Source: Saprospiraceae bacterium (GTDB taxonomy: Bacteria > Bacteroidota > Bacteroidia > Chitinophagales > Saprospiraceae). From it: 64,000 nucleotides of DNA. Numbering within the stretch: position 1 is the first letter of the stretch; each line of letters opens with the position of its first letter. Below, piece by piece: positions 9,394-18,226 of this stretch. The notes beneath the pieces were generated by a model, which searched no databases, had not been told where the DNA came from, and saw nothing but the letters and a program-made list of their open reading frames with translations. The translations under genes and the position numbers were made by a program. Location of the stretch: assembly GCA_016717265.1 (NCBI GenBank), contig JADKFX010000001.1, positions 2,802,501-2,866,500 on the forward strand, given 5' to 3'.

Positions 9394-9467
9394 GGCTCCG
9401 TAGCTCAACTGAATAGAGCACCTGACTACGGATCAGGAGGTTTAAGGTTTGAATCCTTACGGAGTCA
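9394..9467 (+). tRNA. tRNA-Arg(ACG) with A19-U56 in place of G19-C56
   Basis: All four stems fold. Acceptor GGCTCCG pairs with CGGAGTC (one G-U), the D stem is GCTC/GAGC, the anticodon stem is CCTGA/TCAGG and the T stem is TAAGG/CCTTA, with a five-base variable loop and discriminator A. The anticodon loop CTACGGA gives ACG at 9428-9430, read as Arg (CGN) after A34 deamination to inosine by TadA. CCA is not encoded and must be added. Two positions are unusual and fit together: the D loop has A at position 19 (9412) and the T loop has T at 56 (9450). The nearly universal G19-C56 elbow pair is therefore replaced by a potential A-U pair. It lies 29 bases before rpmB and is probably cotranscribed. 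Confidence 0.95.
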
Positions 9468-9496
9468 CAATTGAAAAAACATAAGTTTATCCAGAT

Positions 9497-9730
9497 ATGT
9501 CTAAAGTATGCGATTTAACCGGAACGAAGCCAATGTATGGCAATAACGTTTCCCACTCGAATAGAAAAACACGTAGAAGATTTAACCCAAATCTTCAAAA
9601 AAAATCATTTTTTATTCCTGAAACAAAAGAATGGGTTGATTTAAAAGTAACAGCTAAAGCATTGCGCACCATTGATAAATTAGGTTTATACGCATTTATC
9701 AAAAAATTAGCTAAAAAACACACTAACTAA
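9497..9730 (+). CDS. rpmB: 50S ribosomal protein L28
   Basis: This 77-residue protein opens with the L28 signature SKVCDLTGTKPMYGNNVSHS, followed by the basic segment RKTRRRFNPNLQKKSF that contacts 23S rRNA. The length is normal. It is the first protein gene after the tRNA-Arg and is six bases from rpmG, so the ribosomal genes form one operon. No Shine-Dalgarno sequence precedes the ATG, as is typical of the phylum. Confidence 0.97.
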   Translation: MSKVCDLTGTKPMYGNNVSHSNRKTRRRFNPNLQKKSFFIPETKEWVDLKVTAKALRTIDKLGLYAFIKKLAKKHTN

Positions 9731-9736
9731 CATTGT

Positions 9737-9925
9737 ATGGCTAAGAAATCAAAAGGCAACAGACAACAAATAATTTTGGAATGTACAGAACATAAAACAA
9801 GTGGCTTGCCGGGCACTTCGAGATATGTAACGGAGAAAAACCGAAAGAATACTCCAGATAGATTGGAAATAAAAAAGTATAACCCTATACTTAAAAAATA
9901 CACTGTTCACAAAGAAATTAAATAG
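9737..9925 (+). CDS. rpmG: 50S ribosomal protein L33 (zinc-free form)
   Basis: This 62-residue protein contains the L33 pattern QQIILECTEHKTSGLPGTSR and RLEIKKYNPILKKYTVHKE. Only one cysteine is present, so the two CxxC pairs of the zinc-binding C+ form are missing and this is a C- type L33. It sits between rpmB and the DUF4295 gene with gaps of six and two bases, consistent with coordinated synthesis of 50S proteins. Confidence 0.96.
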   Translation: MAKKSKGNRQQIILECTEHKTSGLPGTSRYVTEKNRKNTPDRLEIKKYNPILKKYTVHKEIK

Positions 9926-9927
9926 TA

Positions 9928-10104
9928 ATGGCTAAAGTATCAAAAAACGCACGGGTTGCTCAAAGAGCTGCAAATGCAGGGTCCGGAAGGGATCATGTAA
10001 AAGTGATTAAGTCTATTAAAGATCCGGTTACTGGTAAATATACCTACAAGGAATTGATTATACATAAAGATAAAGTCAAGGACTTTTTCGAACAGTCTAA
10101 ATAA
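9928..10104 (+). CDS. DUF4295 small basic protein, probable ribosomal protein bL38
   Basis: This 58-residue protein starts MAKVSKNARVAQRAANAGSG and ends KVKDFFEQSK. It is strongly basic and lies two bases after rpmG. DUF4295 proteins are confined to Bacteroidota and sit beside rpmB, rpmG and ftsY. From memory, cryo-EM of the Flavobacterium johnsoniae ribosome revealed a new large-subunit protein, bL38, and I believe it is this family, but I cannot confirm the link here. The conserved position among 50S genes, size and charge all fit a ribosomal role. A terminator follows. Confidence 0.88.
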   Translation: MAKVSKNARVAQRAANAGSGRDHVKVIKSIKDPVTGKYTYKELIIHKDKVKDFFEQSK

Positions 10105-10131
10105 TTCATACGATATAAGATTTAAAATTAT

Positions 10132-10166
10132 AAGGAAGCTCCAGACTTTGGGGCTTCTTTTTTATT
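10132..10166 (+). terminator. Rho-independent terminator after the ribosomal cluster
   Basis: GAAGCTCC (10135-10142) pairs with GGGGCTTC (10150-10157), with one G-U and a seven-base loop. Flanking AAG/TTT extends the stem and a run of six T follows. It ends about 15 bases before the ftsY start, so ftsY needs its own promoter or readthrough. Confidence 0.8.
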
Positions 10167-10181
10167 TAATACATATTCTAT

Positions 10182-11135
10182 ATGGGATTTTTTGATCGTT
10201 TTTTTAGCAAGGAAAAAGAGAAAGATTTAAATCAAGGATTAAGCAAAACCAAAGATGGATTCTTTGACAAGATAGCAAAAGCTGTTGTTGGAAAAAGCCA
10301 AATAGATGAAGCTTTTTTAGATGATCTTGAACAAATATTAATCAGCTCTGACGTTGGCCTCGACACTACTATTAAAATTATTCAACGTATTCAAAAACGG
10401 GTACTTGAAGACAAATATTTAGGATTAGATCAATTAAACAGTCTACTCCGTGATGAAATTTCTAAATTATTAGCTGAAAACAATACACTGGATTTAGAAG
10501 ATTTTGATACCGGACCGGTAAGCCCATATATTATACTTGTAGTAGGTGTGAATGGGGTTGGAAAAACAACCACCATAGGGAAACTTGCTTACCAATTTAA
10601 GCAACGAGGAAAAAATGTATTAATCGCTGCTGGTGATACCTTTCGCGCAGCAGCGGAAGACCAACTTCACATTTGGTCTGAACGAGTTGGTTGTCAATTT
10701 TTTACAAAAGGTATGGGAGCAGATCCTTCTGCAGTGGCTTATGAAGCCGTGCAATTTGCAATTAAAAATAAAATTGATGTTGTTATTATAGATACTGCTG
10801 GTAGGCTTCATACTAAATTAAATTTAATGGGCGAACTCGCTAAAATTAATCGTTCCATTGCAAAATCTTTACCAGGAGCTCCCCATGAGGTCTTATTAGT
10901 ACTTGATGCAACTACCGGGCAAAATGCACTCGAACAATGCAAACACTTTACAGCAACTTCTCAAGTAACTGGTCTGGTACTAACAAAATTGGATGGAACG
11001 GCTAAAGGAGGTGTCGCATTAGGAATTTCTGATCAATTTAAAATACCCATTAAATATATAGGCGTTGGAGAACAAATAGAACAATTGCAAATATTTAATA
11101 AAATAGCTTTTGTTAATTCCTTATTTGATAAATAG
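10182..11135 (+). CDS. ftsY: signal recognition particle receptor FtsY
   Basis: FtsY is the 317-residue SRP-family GTPase that docks SRP-ribosome complexes at the membrane. The N domain spans about residues 25-100. The G domain shows the P-loop GVNGVGKT (122-129), DTFRAAA (152-158), the DTAGR motif and the TKLDG guanine-specificity motif. The long acidic A domain of E. coli FtsY is absent; only a short charged N terminus with MGFFDRFFSK is present, as in many Bacteroidota, and it may provide the membrane-binding amphipathic helix. It follows the rpmB-rpmG-DUF4295 cluster but is separated from it by a strong terminator. Confidence 0.97.
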   Translation: MGFFDRFFSKEKEKDLNQGLSKTKDGFFDKIAKAVVGKSQIDEAFLDDLEQILISSDVGLDTTIKIIQRIQKRVLEDKYLGLDQLNSLLRDEISKLLAENNTLDLEDFDTGPVSPYIILVVGVNGVGKTTTIGKLAYQFKQRGKNVLIAAGDTFRAAAEDQLHIWSERVGCQFFTKGMGADPSAVAYEAVQFAIKNKIDVVIIDTAGRLHTKLNLMGELAKINRSIAKSLPGAPHEVLLVLDATTGQNALEQCKHFTATSQVTGLVLTKLDGTAKGGVALGISDQFKIPIKYIGVGEQIEQLQIFNKIAFVNSLFDK

Positions 11136-11255
11136 GACGCTTGCAAAGAAAATTTTAAACCTTATTCAATTTTAATAATTGGATTGAATACGTTAAAGTT
11201 TTTATCATTCTACTTTTATTTTGTAATATTGTCCATAGAATAAACTACTTCAATT

Positions 11256-13676
11256 ATGCAATTTTACCAATTAAAATATATAATACCGTTTATATTCTTT
11301 TGTTTCATTCTGTTTTTAGGAAATTCTGGAAACCCTCCAGATGGATACACAGGTGCACCTTTTAATAGTACTTGTGGCAGTTGTCATGGAGGCGGCTCAT
11401 TTGACGGCGTAGTTGATATTTCAGGTTTCCCATCTACTATATTGCCAAATACCACTTATGATATTACACTTACAGCTTCCGCAACATCAGGAACTCCAAT
11501 AGTTGGAGGTTTTCAATTGGTTGCAGTAAATGCTGCAAATCAAAATTCAGGTGACTTAATAAATGTAAGCGGACAAACAGGAACGACTACTTCAGGTTCC
11601 AGAGAATACATAGATCAAAGAGGCGCCAAAGCATATACAGGAAATTCTGTTTCGTGGGATTTTAAATGGACTTCACCAAATGGTCCATCAGGGAGTGTTA
11701 TTACCTTATATTTTAGTTCCAATATGGCCAATGGCAATGGAAGTTCATCAGGCGACCGATCTATCAATTCAAGTAAAAGCGGAACAATGATGGGCGGAGG
11801 CAATCCACTTGGTGCTTCTATTACTCAGAAAAAAAATATATCCTGTTTTGGTGGGAGTGATGGAGAAGCAACCGTTACAGCCACTGGAGGCTTCCCACCT
11901 TATTCTTATATTTGGTCTAATGGACAAACAAGCAATAAAGCGGATATGCTAAGTTTTGGATCGCAGACAGTAACGGTCACAGACAATATGGGTTCAACAG
12001 CTACAGCAAGTACAATTATTACCCAGCCAGGATTATTACAACACGATGTTAAAATTAATAAACAAGTATCTTGCCCCGGTGGTCGCGATGGTTCGGTAAC
12101 CACCACGGCACTTGGAGGAACGGCACCTTATAATTATATTTATTCAAATGGATCTTCTTCGAATCTCAGTGCAGGATTATATAGCGTTACAGTATCCGAT
12201 GCAAATGGATGTAATACAAGTAGTACCTTTGTCATCACCGAACCGGATACATTTTCAGTAAATACTATAACTTTTCAAAACCCAATTTGTCCTTCAGATT
12301 CTAATGGCTTAATAAAACTAGGTGTTGCAGGAGGAAATCCGCCATATAAATTCAAATGGAGTACAAATGATACTTCCTCTCAAATTTCAAATAAAAAAGT
12401 TGGCAACTACAAAGTCACTATTACAGATGCTAAAAATTGCAATACCATTCGCAGCTATGAATTACAATCAAAAGATAGCATAGCACCTCAACTTATTTCA
12501 AAAAATGCAAAAGCTTATTTAGGTATAACCGGAATTGCGCTTCCATCAATTTCAGAATACTTTACAATAAATAAAGACAATTGTGATCCTAATCCTAAAT
12601 TGATTATTAATATCGATACCTTTAAATGTGCCCAAATTGGAAAGCGAAATTTTATCTTGCAATCTACAGATGCAAATGGAAATAAATCAACAGCATCCGT
12701 AGAAATTGAAATTCTCGATACCATCAAACCAATTATACATAGATGGAATGATACTATTTTTTATGCGTGTAATATACAAGTGCCACAAATAAATGCGAGC
12801 GACAATTGCAGTATTTCTGAATTTAAAAAACTTTCTGGCCCGGATCCAGGAACCATTTTTCCTGTCGGTAGATCCGTTTTTATATTTAGTGCCAAAGATG
12901 GTTCAAATAACGAAATTTTAGATTCTTTTAAAGTTGATATTGTACAACCACTAACATTTACAATCGATACCTTCTATTTTAACTATTGTACTGGCGACAC
13001 TTCCTATCATGTTGTACAATTAATGCATTCTCAAGGAAAGCTGTATGATTTTATTTATAATAACGATACGATTGAATTTGTAAAGGATACTTTAATAACG
13101 CTTCAAACATTTAATACAGATTCATTAAAATTTAAAGTAGTTGAAAATTCTGGGTGTTCAATTGACTATAAAATCAATATTGATTATCCTGGACCAATCC
13201 TTACATTGGATGCAGTACTGGTTACAGATGAGTCGGACATAAATAAAAAAGACGGTTCCATATTAGCAACTATTCCTGGAGCAGATTCAATTGCTATTTT
13301 TGATGCATTTACAAAAGGCTATATAAATAGTACAGGATTAAATTTAGCGGAAGGAATATATGAATTGAAAGCTTATAAAGCATCTTGTGTATTCACTTTC
13401 GGACCTTATACTATCAAACTTATTACGAGCACTGAAAATAATGAATCGATTGACATAAAATTAGTCCCAAATCCATTTGAAAATGAATTATCAATCATTT
13501 CAAATTCTAAGTTTGAATTAAAATACAAATTGTTTAATGCTTCCGGAGAGCTGATAACAAATGGTGTCTTTTTAAACACCTCCGTCCTTAATCTTAGTAA
13601 TTTAAAAAGTGGGATTTACTTTTTAGTATGTGCTGATAAAAACCAAGTTTTGTGCAGAAGAATCATGAAAATTTAG
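11256..13676 (+). CDS. choice-of-anchor V protein with CXXCH, SprB repeats and T9SS domain
   Basis: This is an 806-residue secreted protein. After a signal peptide (1-22) comes GNPPDGYTGAPFNSTC, containing CGSCH (C40, C43, H44), a c-type heme motif characteristic of the choice-of-anchor V domain, which extends to about residue 185. Three SprB-type repeats follow at about 190-246, 266-316 and 342-395, each with a C-x-G-x3-G opening, a PPY/APY core and a TVTVTD end. Next are one or two HYR-like modules (about 410-560), a strand-rich region, and a T9SS type A sorting domain (LVPNPFENELSIIS to the C terminus). The protein should be on the cell surface. SprB repeats are named after the Flavobacterium gliding adhesin, but adhesion here is inference. 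Confidence 0.9.
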   Translation: MQFYQLKYIIPFIFFCFILFLGNSGNPPDGYTGAPFNSTCGSCHGGGSFDGVVDISGFPSTILPNTTYDITLTASATSGTPIVGGFQLVAVNAANQNSGDLINVSGQTGTTTSGSREYIDQRGAKAYTGNSVSWDFKWTSPNGPSGSVITLYFSSNMANGNGSSSGDRSINSSKSGTMMGGGNPLGASITQKKNISCFGGSDGEATVTATGGFPPYSYIWSNGQTSNKADMLSFGSQTVTVTDNMGSTATASTIITQPGLLQHDVKINKQVSCPGGRDGSVTTTALGGTAPYNYIYSNGSSSNLSAGLYSVTVSDANGCNTSSTFVITEPDTFSVNTITFQNPICPSDSNGLIKLGVAGGNPPYKFKWSTNDTSSQISNKKVGNYKVTITDAKNCNTIRSYELQSKDSIAPQLISKNAKAYLGITGIALPSISEYFTINKDNCDPNPKLIINIDTFKCAQIGKRNFILQSTDANGNKSTASVEIEILDTIKPIIHRWNDTIFYACNIQVPQINASDNCSISEFKKLSGPDPGTIFPVGRSVFIFSAKDGSNNEILDSFKVDIVQPLTFTIDTFYFNYCTGDTSYHVVQLMHSQGKLYDFIYNNDTIEFVKDTLITLQTFNTDSLKFKVVENSGCSIDYKINIDYPGPILTLDAVLVTDESDINKKDGSILATIPGADSIAIFDAFTKGYINSTGLNLAEGIYELKAYKASCVFTFGPYTIKLITSTENNESIDIKLVPNPFENELSIISNSKFELKYKLFNASGELITNGVFLNTSVLNLSNLKSGIYFLVCADKNQVLCRRIMKI

Positions 13677-13696
13677 AAATTATCGAAAGGAATACT

Positions 13697-15490
13697 TTAT
13701 TCATCTAACTTTAAGACATCCAGGAAGGCTTTTTGGGGTACATCTATTGACCCAATTTGTCGCATTTTCTTCTTCCCTTCTTTTTGTTTTTCTAAAAGTT
13801 TTCGCTTCCTAGAAATATCACCGCCATAACATTTGGCAGTTACATCTTTCCGCATCGCAGATATCGTTTCTCTTGCAATAATCTTACCACCAATGGCCGC
13901 TTGAATTGCGATAACAAACTGATGTTTCGGCAAAATCTCTTTAAGTTTGGAACACATTCTGCGACCAACAGATTCTGCCTTTGATCGATGTACTAAAGCA
14001 GTCAGAGCATCTACATTATCGCCATTTAATTTTATATCTAATTTAATCAAATCCGATTTCCGATAATCAATTGGGTGGTAATCAAAGGAAGCATAACCTC
14101 TTGTCAATGATTTTAAACGATCATAAAAGTCAAATACAATTTCAGCGAGTGGCATTTCAAACATTAGTTCTACCCTATCTGTAGTTAGATAATGTTGTTT
14201 TGTCATAGTACCTCTCTTATCCATACATAATTTAATGATCGTGCCAATATAATCTGGCTTCGTAATAATTTGTGCAGAAATATAAGGTTCTTCGACATAT
14301 TCCAAATAATTTGGCTCAGGTAAGTCATTTGGAGTATTAATCGTTAATAATTCATTTCTAGTAGTGAGTGCTTTATAAGATACGTTTGGCACTGTTGTAA
14401 TTACTTCTTGATTAAACTCTCGAGACAATCGCTCTTGAATAATTTCCAGATGCAACATTCCTAAAAATCCACAACGAAAACCAAATCCTAAAGCAATTGA
14501 AGTCTCCGGCTCATACACTAAAGATGAATCATTTAATTGCAGTTTCTCCAAACTATCTCTTAAGTCTTCAAAATATTCATTTTCTACCGGATAAATCCCA
14601 GCAAAAACCATTGGCTTAACTTCTTCAAAACCTTTAATTCCTTCAGAACAGGGATTTGAAGCCAATGTAATAGTCTCTCCAACTTTTACTTCTTTTGCAT
14701 CTTTAATTCCAGTAATTACATAACCAACATTCCCACAACCAATTTCGGGCTTAGCAACCAACGTCATCTTCAAAATTCCAAGCTCCTCAGCATCATATTC
14801 CTTGCCCAAATTGAAAAATCGAACCCGGTCGCCTTTTTTCATTTGACCGTTCAAAATTCTAAAATAAATAATAATGCCTCTAAAACTATTATAAACAGAA
14901 TCAAATATTAACGCTTGTAAAGGGCCATTTGGGTCTCCCTTAGGTGCATGTATTCGACTCACTATTGCATTCATAATATCTTGAACCCCTTGACCTGTTT
15001 TACCACTAGCAAGAACTATATCTTCTCTGTCGCAACCAATTAAATCAATGATCTGATCACTTACTTGATCAATCATTGCACTATCCATATCAATTTTATT
15101 AAGAATCGGAATAATCTCAAGATTATGTTCTATTGCCAAATATAAATTAGAAATTGTTTGTGCCTGAATACCTTGTGTGGCATCTACAATTAATAATGCT
15201 CCTTCACAAGCAGCTATTGATCTTGATACTTCATAAGAAAAATCAACATGCCCTGGAGTATCAATCAAATTAAAAATATATTGCTCCCCATCTGAATGCA
15301 AATAATTTAATTGAATAGCATGTGCTTTAATAGTAATCCCCCGCTCTCTTTCTAAATCCATGTCATCCAATGCTTGATGTTGCATATCTCGCTCAGAAAT
15401 GGTTTTAGTAAATTCTAATAAACGGTCTGAAAGCGTACTTTTCCCATGATCAATGTGAGCAATAACACAAAAATTCCTAATGTTCTTCAT
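13697..15490 (-). CDS. lepA: elongation factor 4 (LepA)
   Basis: This 597-residue translational GTPase has the normal LepA length. The G1 motif is AHIDHGKSTL (11-20), G3 is DTPGHVDF and G4 is NKIDM, followed by EF-G-like domains and the LepA-specific C-terminal domain (KRKLLEKQKEGKKKMRQIGS). It binds the ribosome and affects initiation and elongation under stress. It is transcribed alone and ends 20 bases from the oppositely oriented SprB-repeat gene. A minus-strand -7-like sequence lies far upstream at 15628-15635; whether it is used is uncertain. Confidence 0.98.
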   Translation of the reverse strand: MKNIRNFCVIAHIDHGKSTLSDRLLEFTKTISERDMQHQALDDMDLERERGITIKAHAIQLNYLHSDGEQYIFNLIDTPGHVDFSYEVSRSIAACEGALLIVDATQGIQAQTISNLYLAIEHNLEIIPILNKIDMDSAMIDQVSDQIIDLIGCDREDIVLASGKTGQGVQDIMNAIVSRIHAPKGDPNGPLQALIFDSVYNSFRGIIIYFRILNGQMKKGDRVRFFNLGKEYDAEELGILKMTLVAKPEIGCGNVGYVITGIKDAKEVKVGETITLASNPCSEGIKGFEEVKPMVFAGIYPVENEYFEDLRDSLEKLQLNDSSLVYEPETSIALGFGFRCGFLGMLHLEIIQERLSREFNQEVITTVPNVSYKALTTRNELLTINTPNDLPEPNYLEYVEEPYISAQIITKPDYIGTIIKLCMDKRGTMTKQHYLTTDRVELMFEMPLAEIVFDFYDRLKSLTRGYASFDYHPIDYRKSDLIKLDIKLNGDNVDALTALVHRSKAESVGRRMCSKLKEILPKHQFVIAIQAAIGGKIIARETISAMRKDVTAKCYGGDISRKRKLLEKQKEGKKKMRQIGSIDVPQKAFLDVLKLDE

Positions 15491-15742
15491 GAATTTCCTA
15501 AATCTGCGCGAAATTACCTAGAAGCAGACTTCTTTTTAAGTTTTTAAAGAATAATATAATCAAATTAACAAATTAACTTATATTTGTCATTATGTTCAAT
15601 TGTATATATTAAATTATGAATTATCAACAAATTTATAAGTCTAAAATGTTTTTTATCTAAATTCACACTATAATATTAGGTATAAAATAAATTAATCATC
15701 AAGCAGCCTATTGAGAACTTAAACGTTTATTATTTGAAGGCT

Positions 15743-15750
15743 TATTTTTG
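15743..15750 (+). promoter_or_regulatory. possible -7 promoter element for lipoprotein gene
   Basis: TATTTTTG matches TAnnTTTG, but it ends only eight bases before the ATG, which would give an almost leaderless message. A second match, TATATTTG at 15579-15586, lies about 170 bases upstream and is an alternative. Confidence 0.3.
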
Positions 15751-15758
15751 AGCAGCTT

Positions 15759-16541
15759 ATGAGATACTTAAAATTTATTGTTTTTCTCTTCATTTTAGGA
15801 GCTTGTTCCAAGCCGGAAGAAAATTTTATTAAAATTCCTTCAGAGTTTACCGTTGCATTACAAGAACAAATTCAAATTGAAGGTAATCGGATTTTGAATC
15901 TAGAATTTGCATCTCTTGTAAACAATTATTGCCCTGAAGATACCATGATTTATAATAGTCGAGTTGATAGTTCTCAATTCAGAATTCAAATACTTGATTC
16001 TTATAAAGCCAATCTTTGCACCCATCGAAAAAATTATCTAAAGTCAATTATTCCATTACCTGACATTAAAGATAGCTTAGACGTAATAATTAGCTTAGGG
16101 AATGCTTCAACGATCAACATGAGGGTTTATATTCATCCTAAATCCTATCGCCTTGAATTGATTCACGGAACAGGTCTTACAAAAAAATTTGATGAAACCA
16201 AAAGATTGCCTAAGAACATAATCTGGGGATATGCTTATCCAAAATCAACGGATCCAACTTCGGAAACGCTTTTAAATAATTTTCGAAAAGACATTGAGTT
16301 TGATTGCTCAACCAATCGCTTAGAACCAGGATATTATTCTTACTTAACCGTTCAGAATAATTATTCGATCATATTAAGTGACAATCCAGGAATTGTTGGT
16401 AACTCCTTTAATTTTTATTATTTTCATTATAAGTCTGATGTTGAGCTAGTTGATTTTTTCACTATAATAGGTTCAACGTATTCAAATTTAATTGGATATA
16501 AAATAAATTCAGGTTCTGGCAAAGAATTTAAATCGCTCTAA
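15759..16541 (+). CDS. lipoprotein of unknown function
   Basis: This 260-residue protein begins MRYLKFIVFLFILGACSKPE. LGAC is a clear lipobox with Cys16 as the lipidated residue, so the mature protein is membrane-anchored in the periplasm or at the surface. The body is rich in beta-strand-like alternation and polar residues and contains no motif I recognise. It precedes the threonine aldolase gene by 39 bases on the same strand, but no functional link is evident. Confidence 0.8.
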   Translation: MRYLKFIVFLFILGACSKPEENFIKIPSEFTVALQEQIQIEGNRILNLEFASLVNNYCPEDTMIYNSRVDSSQFRIQILDSYKANLCTHRKNYLKSIIPLPDIKDSLDVIISLGNASTINMRVYIHPKSYRLELIHGTGLTKKFDETKRLPKNIIWGYAYPKSTDPTSETLLNNFRKDIEFDCSTNRLEPGYYSYLTVQNNYSIILSDNPGIVGNSFNFYYFHYKSDVELVDFFTIIGSTYSNLIGYKINSGSGKEFKSL

Positions 16542-16580
16542 TTAAGGATCTGACAGAAATGTATTTATTTTACATTTAGA

Positions 16581-17615
16581 ATGCATAAACACAGGATAAA
16601 TTTAATTAGTGATACGGTTACGCTTCCAACAAAAAATATGTTGGAATTTATGGTTCAAGCAAAATTAGGCGATGATGTTTTTAAAGAAGATCCAACAGTA
16701 TCTGAACTTGAAAACAGACTTGCCAATATGTTTAATCAAGAAGCCGGTTTATTTTGTCCTTCCGGAACCATGGCAAATCAAATAGCCATTAAGGGACATA
16801 CCAATCCTTTGGATGAGTTAATTTGTGATATCAATAGCCATGTGTTTCAATATGAAGTTTCGGGATATGCTTTTCATAGTGGAATATCAATTAACCCATT
16901 AGTTGGAGATTTTGGAAAATTGTCGGGTGCATTAATTGAAAAGGCTATTAAACCAGATCAAGATTGGTTACCAAATACGAAACTTGTTGTAATAGAAAAT
17001 ACAGGAAATAGATCGGGTGGCAATTATTACAGTCTGAATGAAATTCATGAAATTTCTGCAATATGTCGTAAACGAAATCTAAAGTTACATTTAGATGGCG
17101 CAAGGATTTTCAATGCAATTCTTGCTGCAAATTATTCACCTTCCGATATCGGTAACTTTTTTGATTCTATTTCTATTTGTCTTTCAAAAGGATTAGGAGC
17201 CCCTGTGGGCTCAGTATTAATTGGTTCGCGGGAATGGATCCAAAAATGTAGAAAAATCAGGAAAGTAATGGGTGGTGGTATGCGTCAAGCAGGAATTCTC
17301 GCTGCAGCTGGTCTATATGCTTTAGATCACCATTTGGGAAGACTTCAGACTGATCATGATCATGCAGCGCAACTTGAACAATGCTTATCGAAATTAACGT
17401 ATGTCGATAGGATTCGAAAAGTATATACTAATATTGTGATATTCGATTTGACGAATGAAATTACGCCAGAAAACTTTTTAAAACAATTGATGGTTTTTGG
17501 AATTAATGCTTCAGCTTTTGGAAATCAATCGATTCGATTTGTTACACATCTTGATTTTACAAAAGAAATGCTATTTGAAGTGGAGGATGTTTTAAAAAAT
17601 AAAATCGTCTATTAA
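16581..17615 (+). CDS. ltaE: low-specificity threonine aldolase
   Basis: This 344-residue enzyme is PLP-dependent, fold type I, and splits L-threonine or L-allo-threonine into glycine and acetaldehyde. It opens with NLISDTVTLPTKNMLEFM and has GDDVFKEDPTVSELENR, both family signatures. The cofactor-anchoring region is LHLDGARIFNA with the Schiff-base lysine K203 in CLSKGLGAPVGS. The C-terminal domain is complete. The length is normal. It converges with the bifunctional-nuclease gene, leaving 11 bases between the two stops. Confidence 0.93.
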   Translation: MHKHRINLISDTVTLPTKNMLEFMVQAKLGDDVFKEDPTVSELENRLANMFNQEAGLFCPSGTMANQIAIKGHTNPLDELICDINSHVFQYEVSGYAFHSGISINPLVGDFGKLSGALIEKAIKPDQDWLPNTKLVVIENTGNRSGGNYYSLNEIHEISAICRKRNLKLHLDGARIFNAILAANYSPSDIGNFFDSISICLSKGLGAPVGSVLIGSREWIQKCRKIRKVMGGGMRQAGILAAAGLYALDHHLGRLQTDHDHAAQLEQCLSKLTYVDRIRKVYTNIVIFDLTNEITPENFLKQLMVFGINASAFGNQSIRFVTHLDFTKEMLFEVEDVLKNKIVY

Positions 17616-17626
17616 TTCGAAATAGT

Positions 17627-18217
17627 TTATTTGCGTTTATTTAATTCATCCCGAATATGAGCTGCCTTTTCATAGTTTTCTTCTTCTAAAACCTTTTCTA
17701 ATAATTTTTGAAGCTCTTCTGTACTATAACTACTATAAGCTTTTTGAGGCTTCTCTTTTTTAATAATCTGCTTTTTGATATCTTCCTCCGCTTCCTCCAA
17801 AACAACACCGGCTGCTTCCATAATAAATTCATATGTATATACAGGGCAACTAAAACGAACTGCTAGCGCAAGAGCATCTGAGGTTCTGGAATCAATCTTA
17901 ATTATTTCACCTTCTTTTTCACAGATTAATTGAGAATAAAAAATACCATCTAATAAATCATTTATTACAATTTCTTTAACCTCAATTCCAAAAGAGGATA
18001 AAGCATTCTTAAACAAATCATGTGTTAATGGTCTATTGGGAGTCATTCTCTCCAATACAACGGCAATAGCTTGAGCTTCATAACCGCCAATAACTATGGG
18101 CAATCTTCTATTCCCTTCCAACTCACCAAGCACTACCGCATAGTTTTGCGATTGGGTGACACTGTGTGAAAGCGCAATAATTTCTAATTCAACAACCTTA
18201 TGATCTTGGTTTGACAT
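17627..18217 (-). CDS. bifunctional nuclease family protein with UVR motif
   Basis: The 196 residues divide into a BFN/DUF151 domain (about 1-145; VELEIIALSHSVTQSQNYAVVL, then ALALAVRFSCPVYT) and a C-terminal UvrB/UvrC-type UVR motif (about 160-195; LQKLLEKVLEEENYEKAAHIRDEL split over a coiled coil). The linker is lysine-rich. Plant and bacterial BFN proteins have been reported to have DNase and RNase activity; whether this one is active cannot be judged by eye. It is the last of three tightly spaced genes after etfB and etfA (gap nine bases), so it is probably cotranscribed with them. Confidence 0.9.
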   Translation of the reverse strand: MSNQDHKVVELEIIALSHSVTQSQNYAVVLGELEGNRRLPIVIGGYEAQAIAVVLERMTPNRPLTHDLFKNALSSFGIEVKEIVINDLLDGIFYSQLICEKEGEIIKIDSRTSDALALAVRFSCPVYTYEFIMEAAGVVLEEAEEDIKKQIIKKEKPQKAYSSYSTEELQKLLEKVLEEENYEKAAHIRDELNKRK

Positions 18218-18226
18218 GTATTCTTA

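Noticed and set aside
11163..11190. Inverted repeat TATTCAAT/ATTGAATA after ftsY as a terminator
   Set aside because: No T-tract follows directly and the stem is AT-rich; support is too weak.
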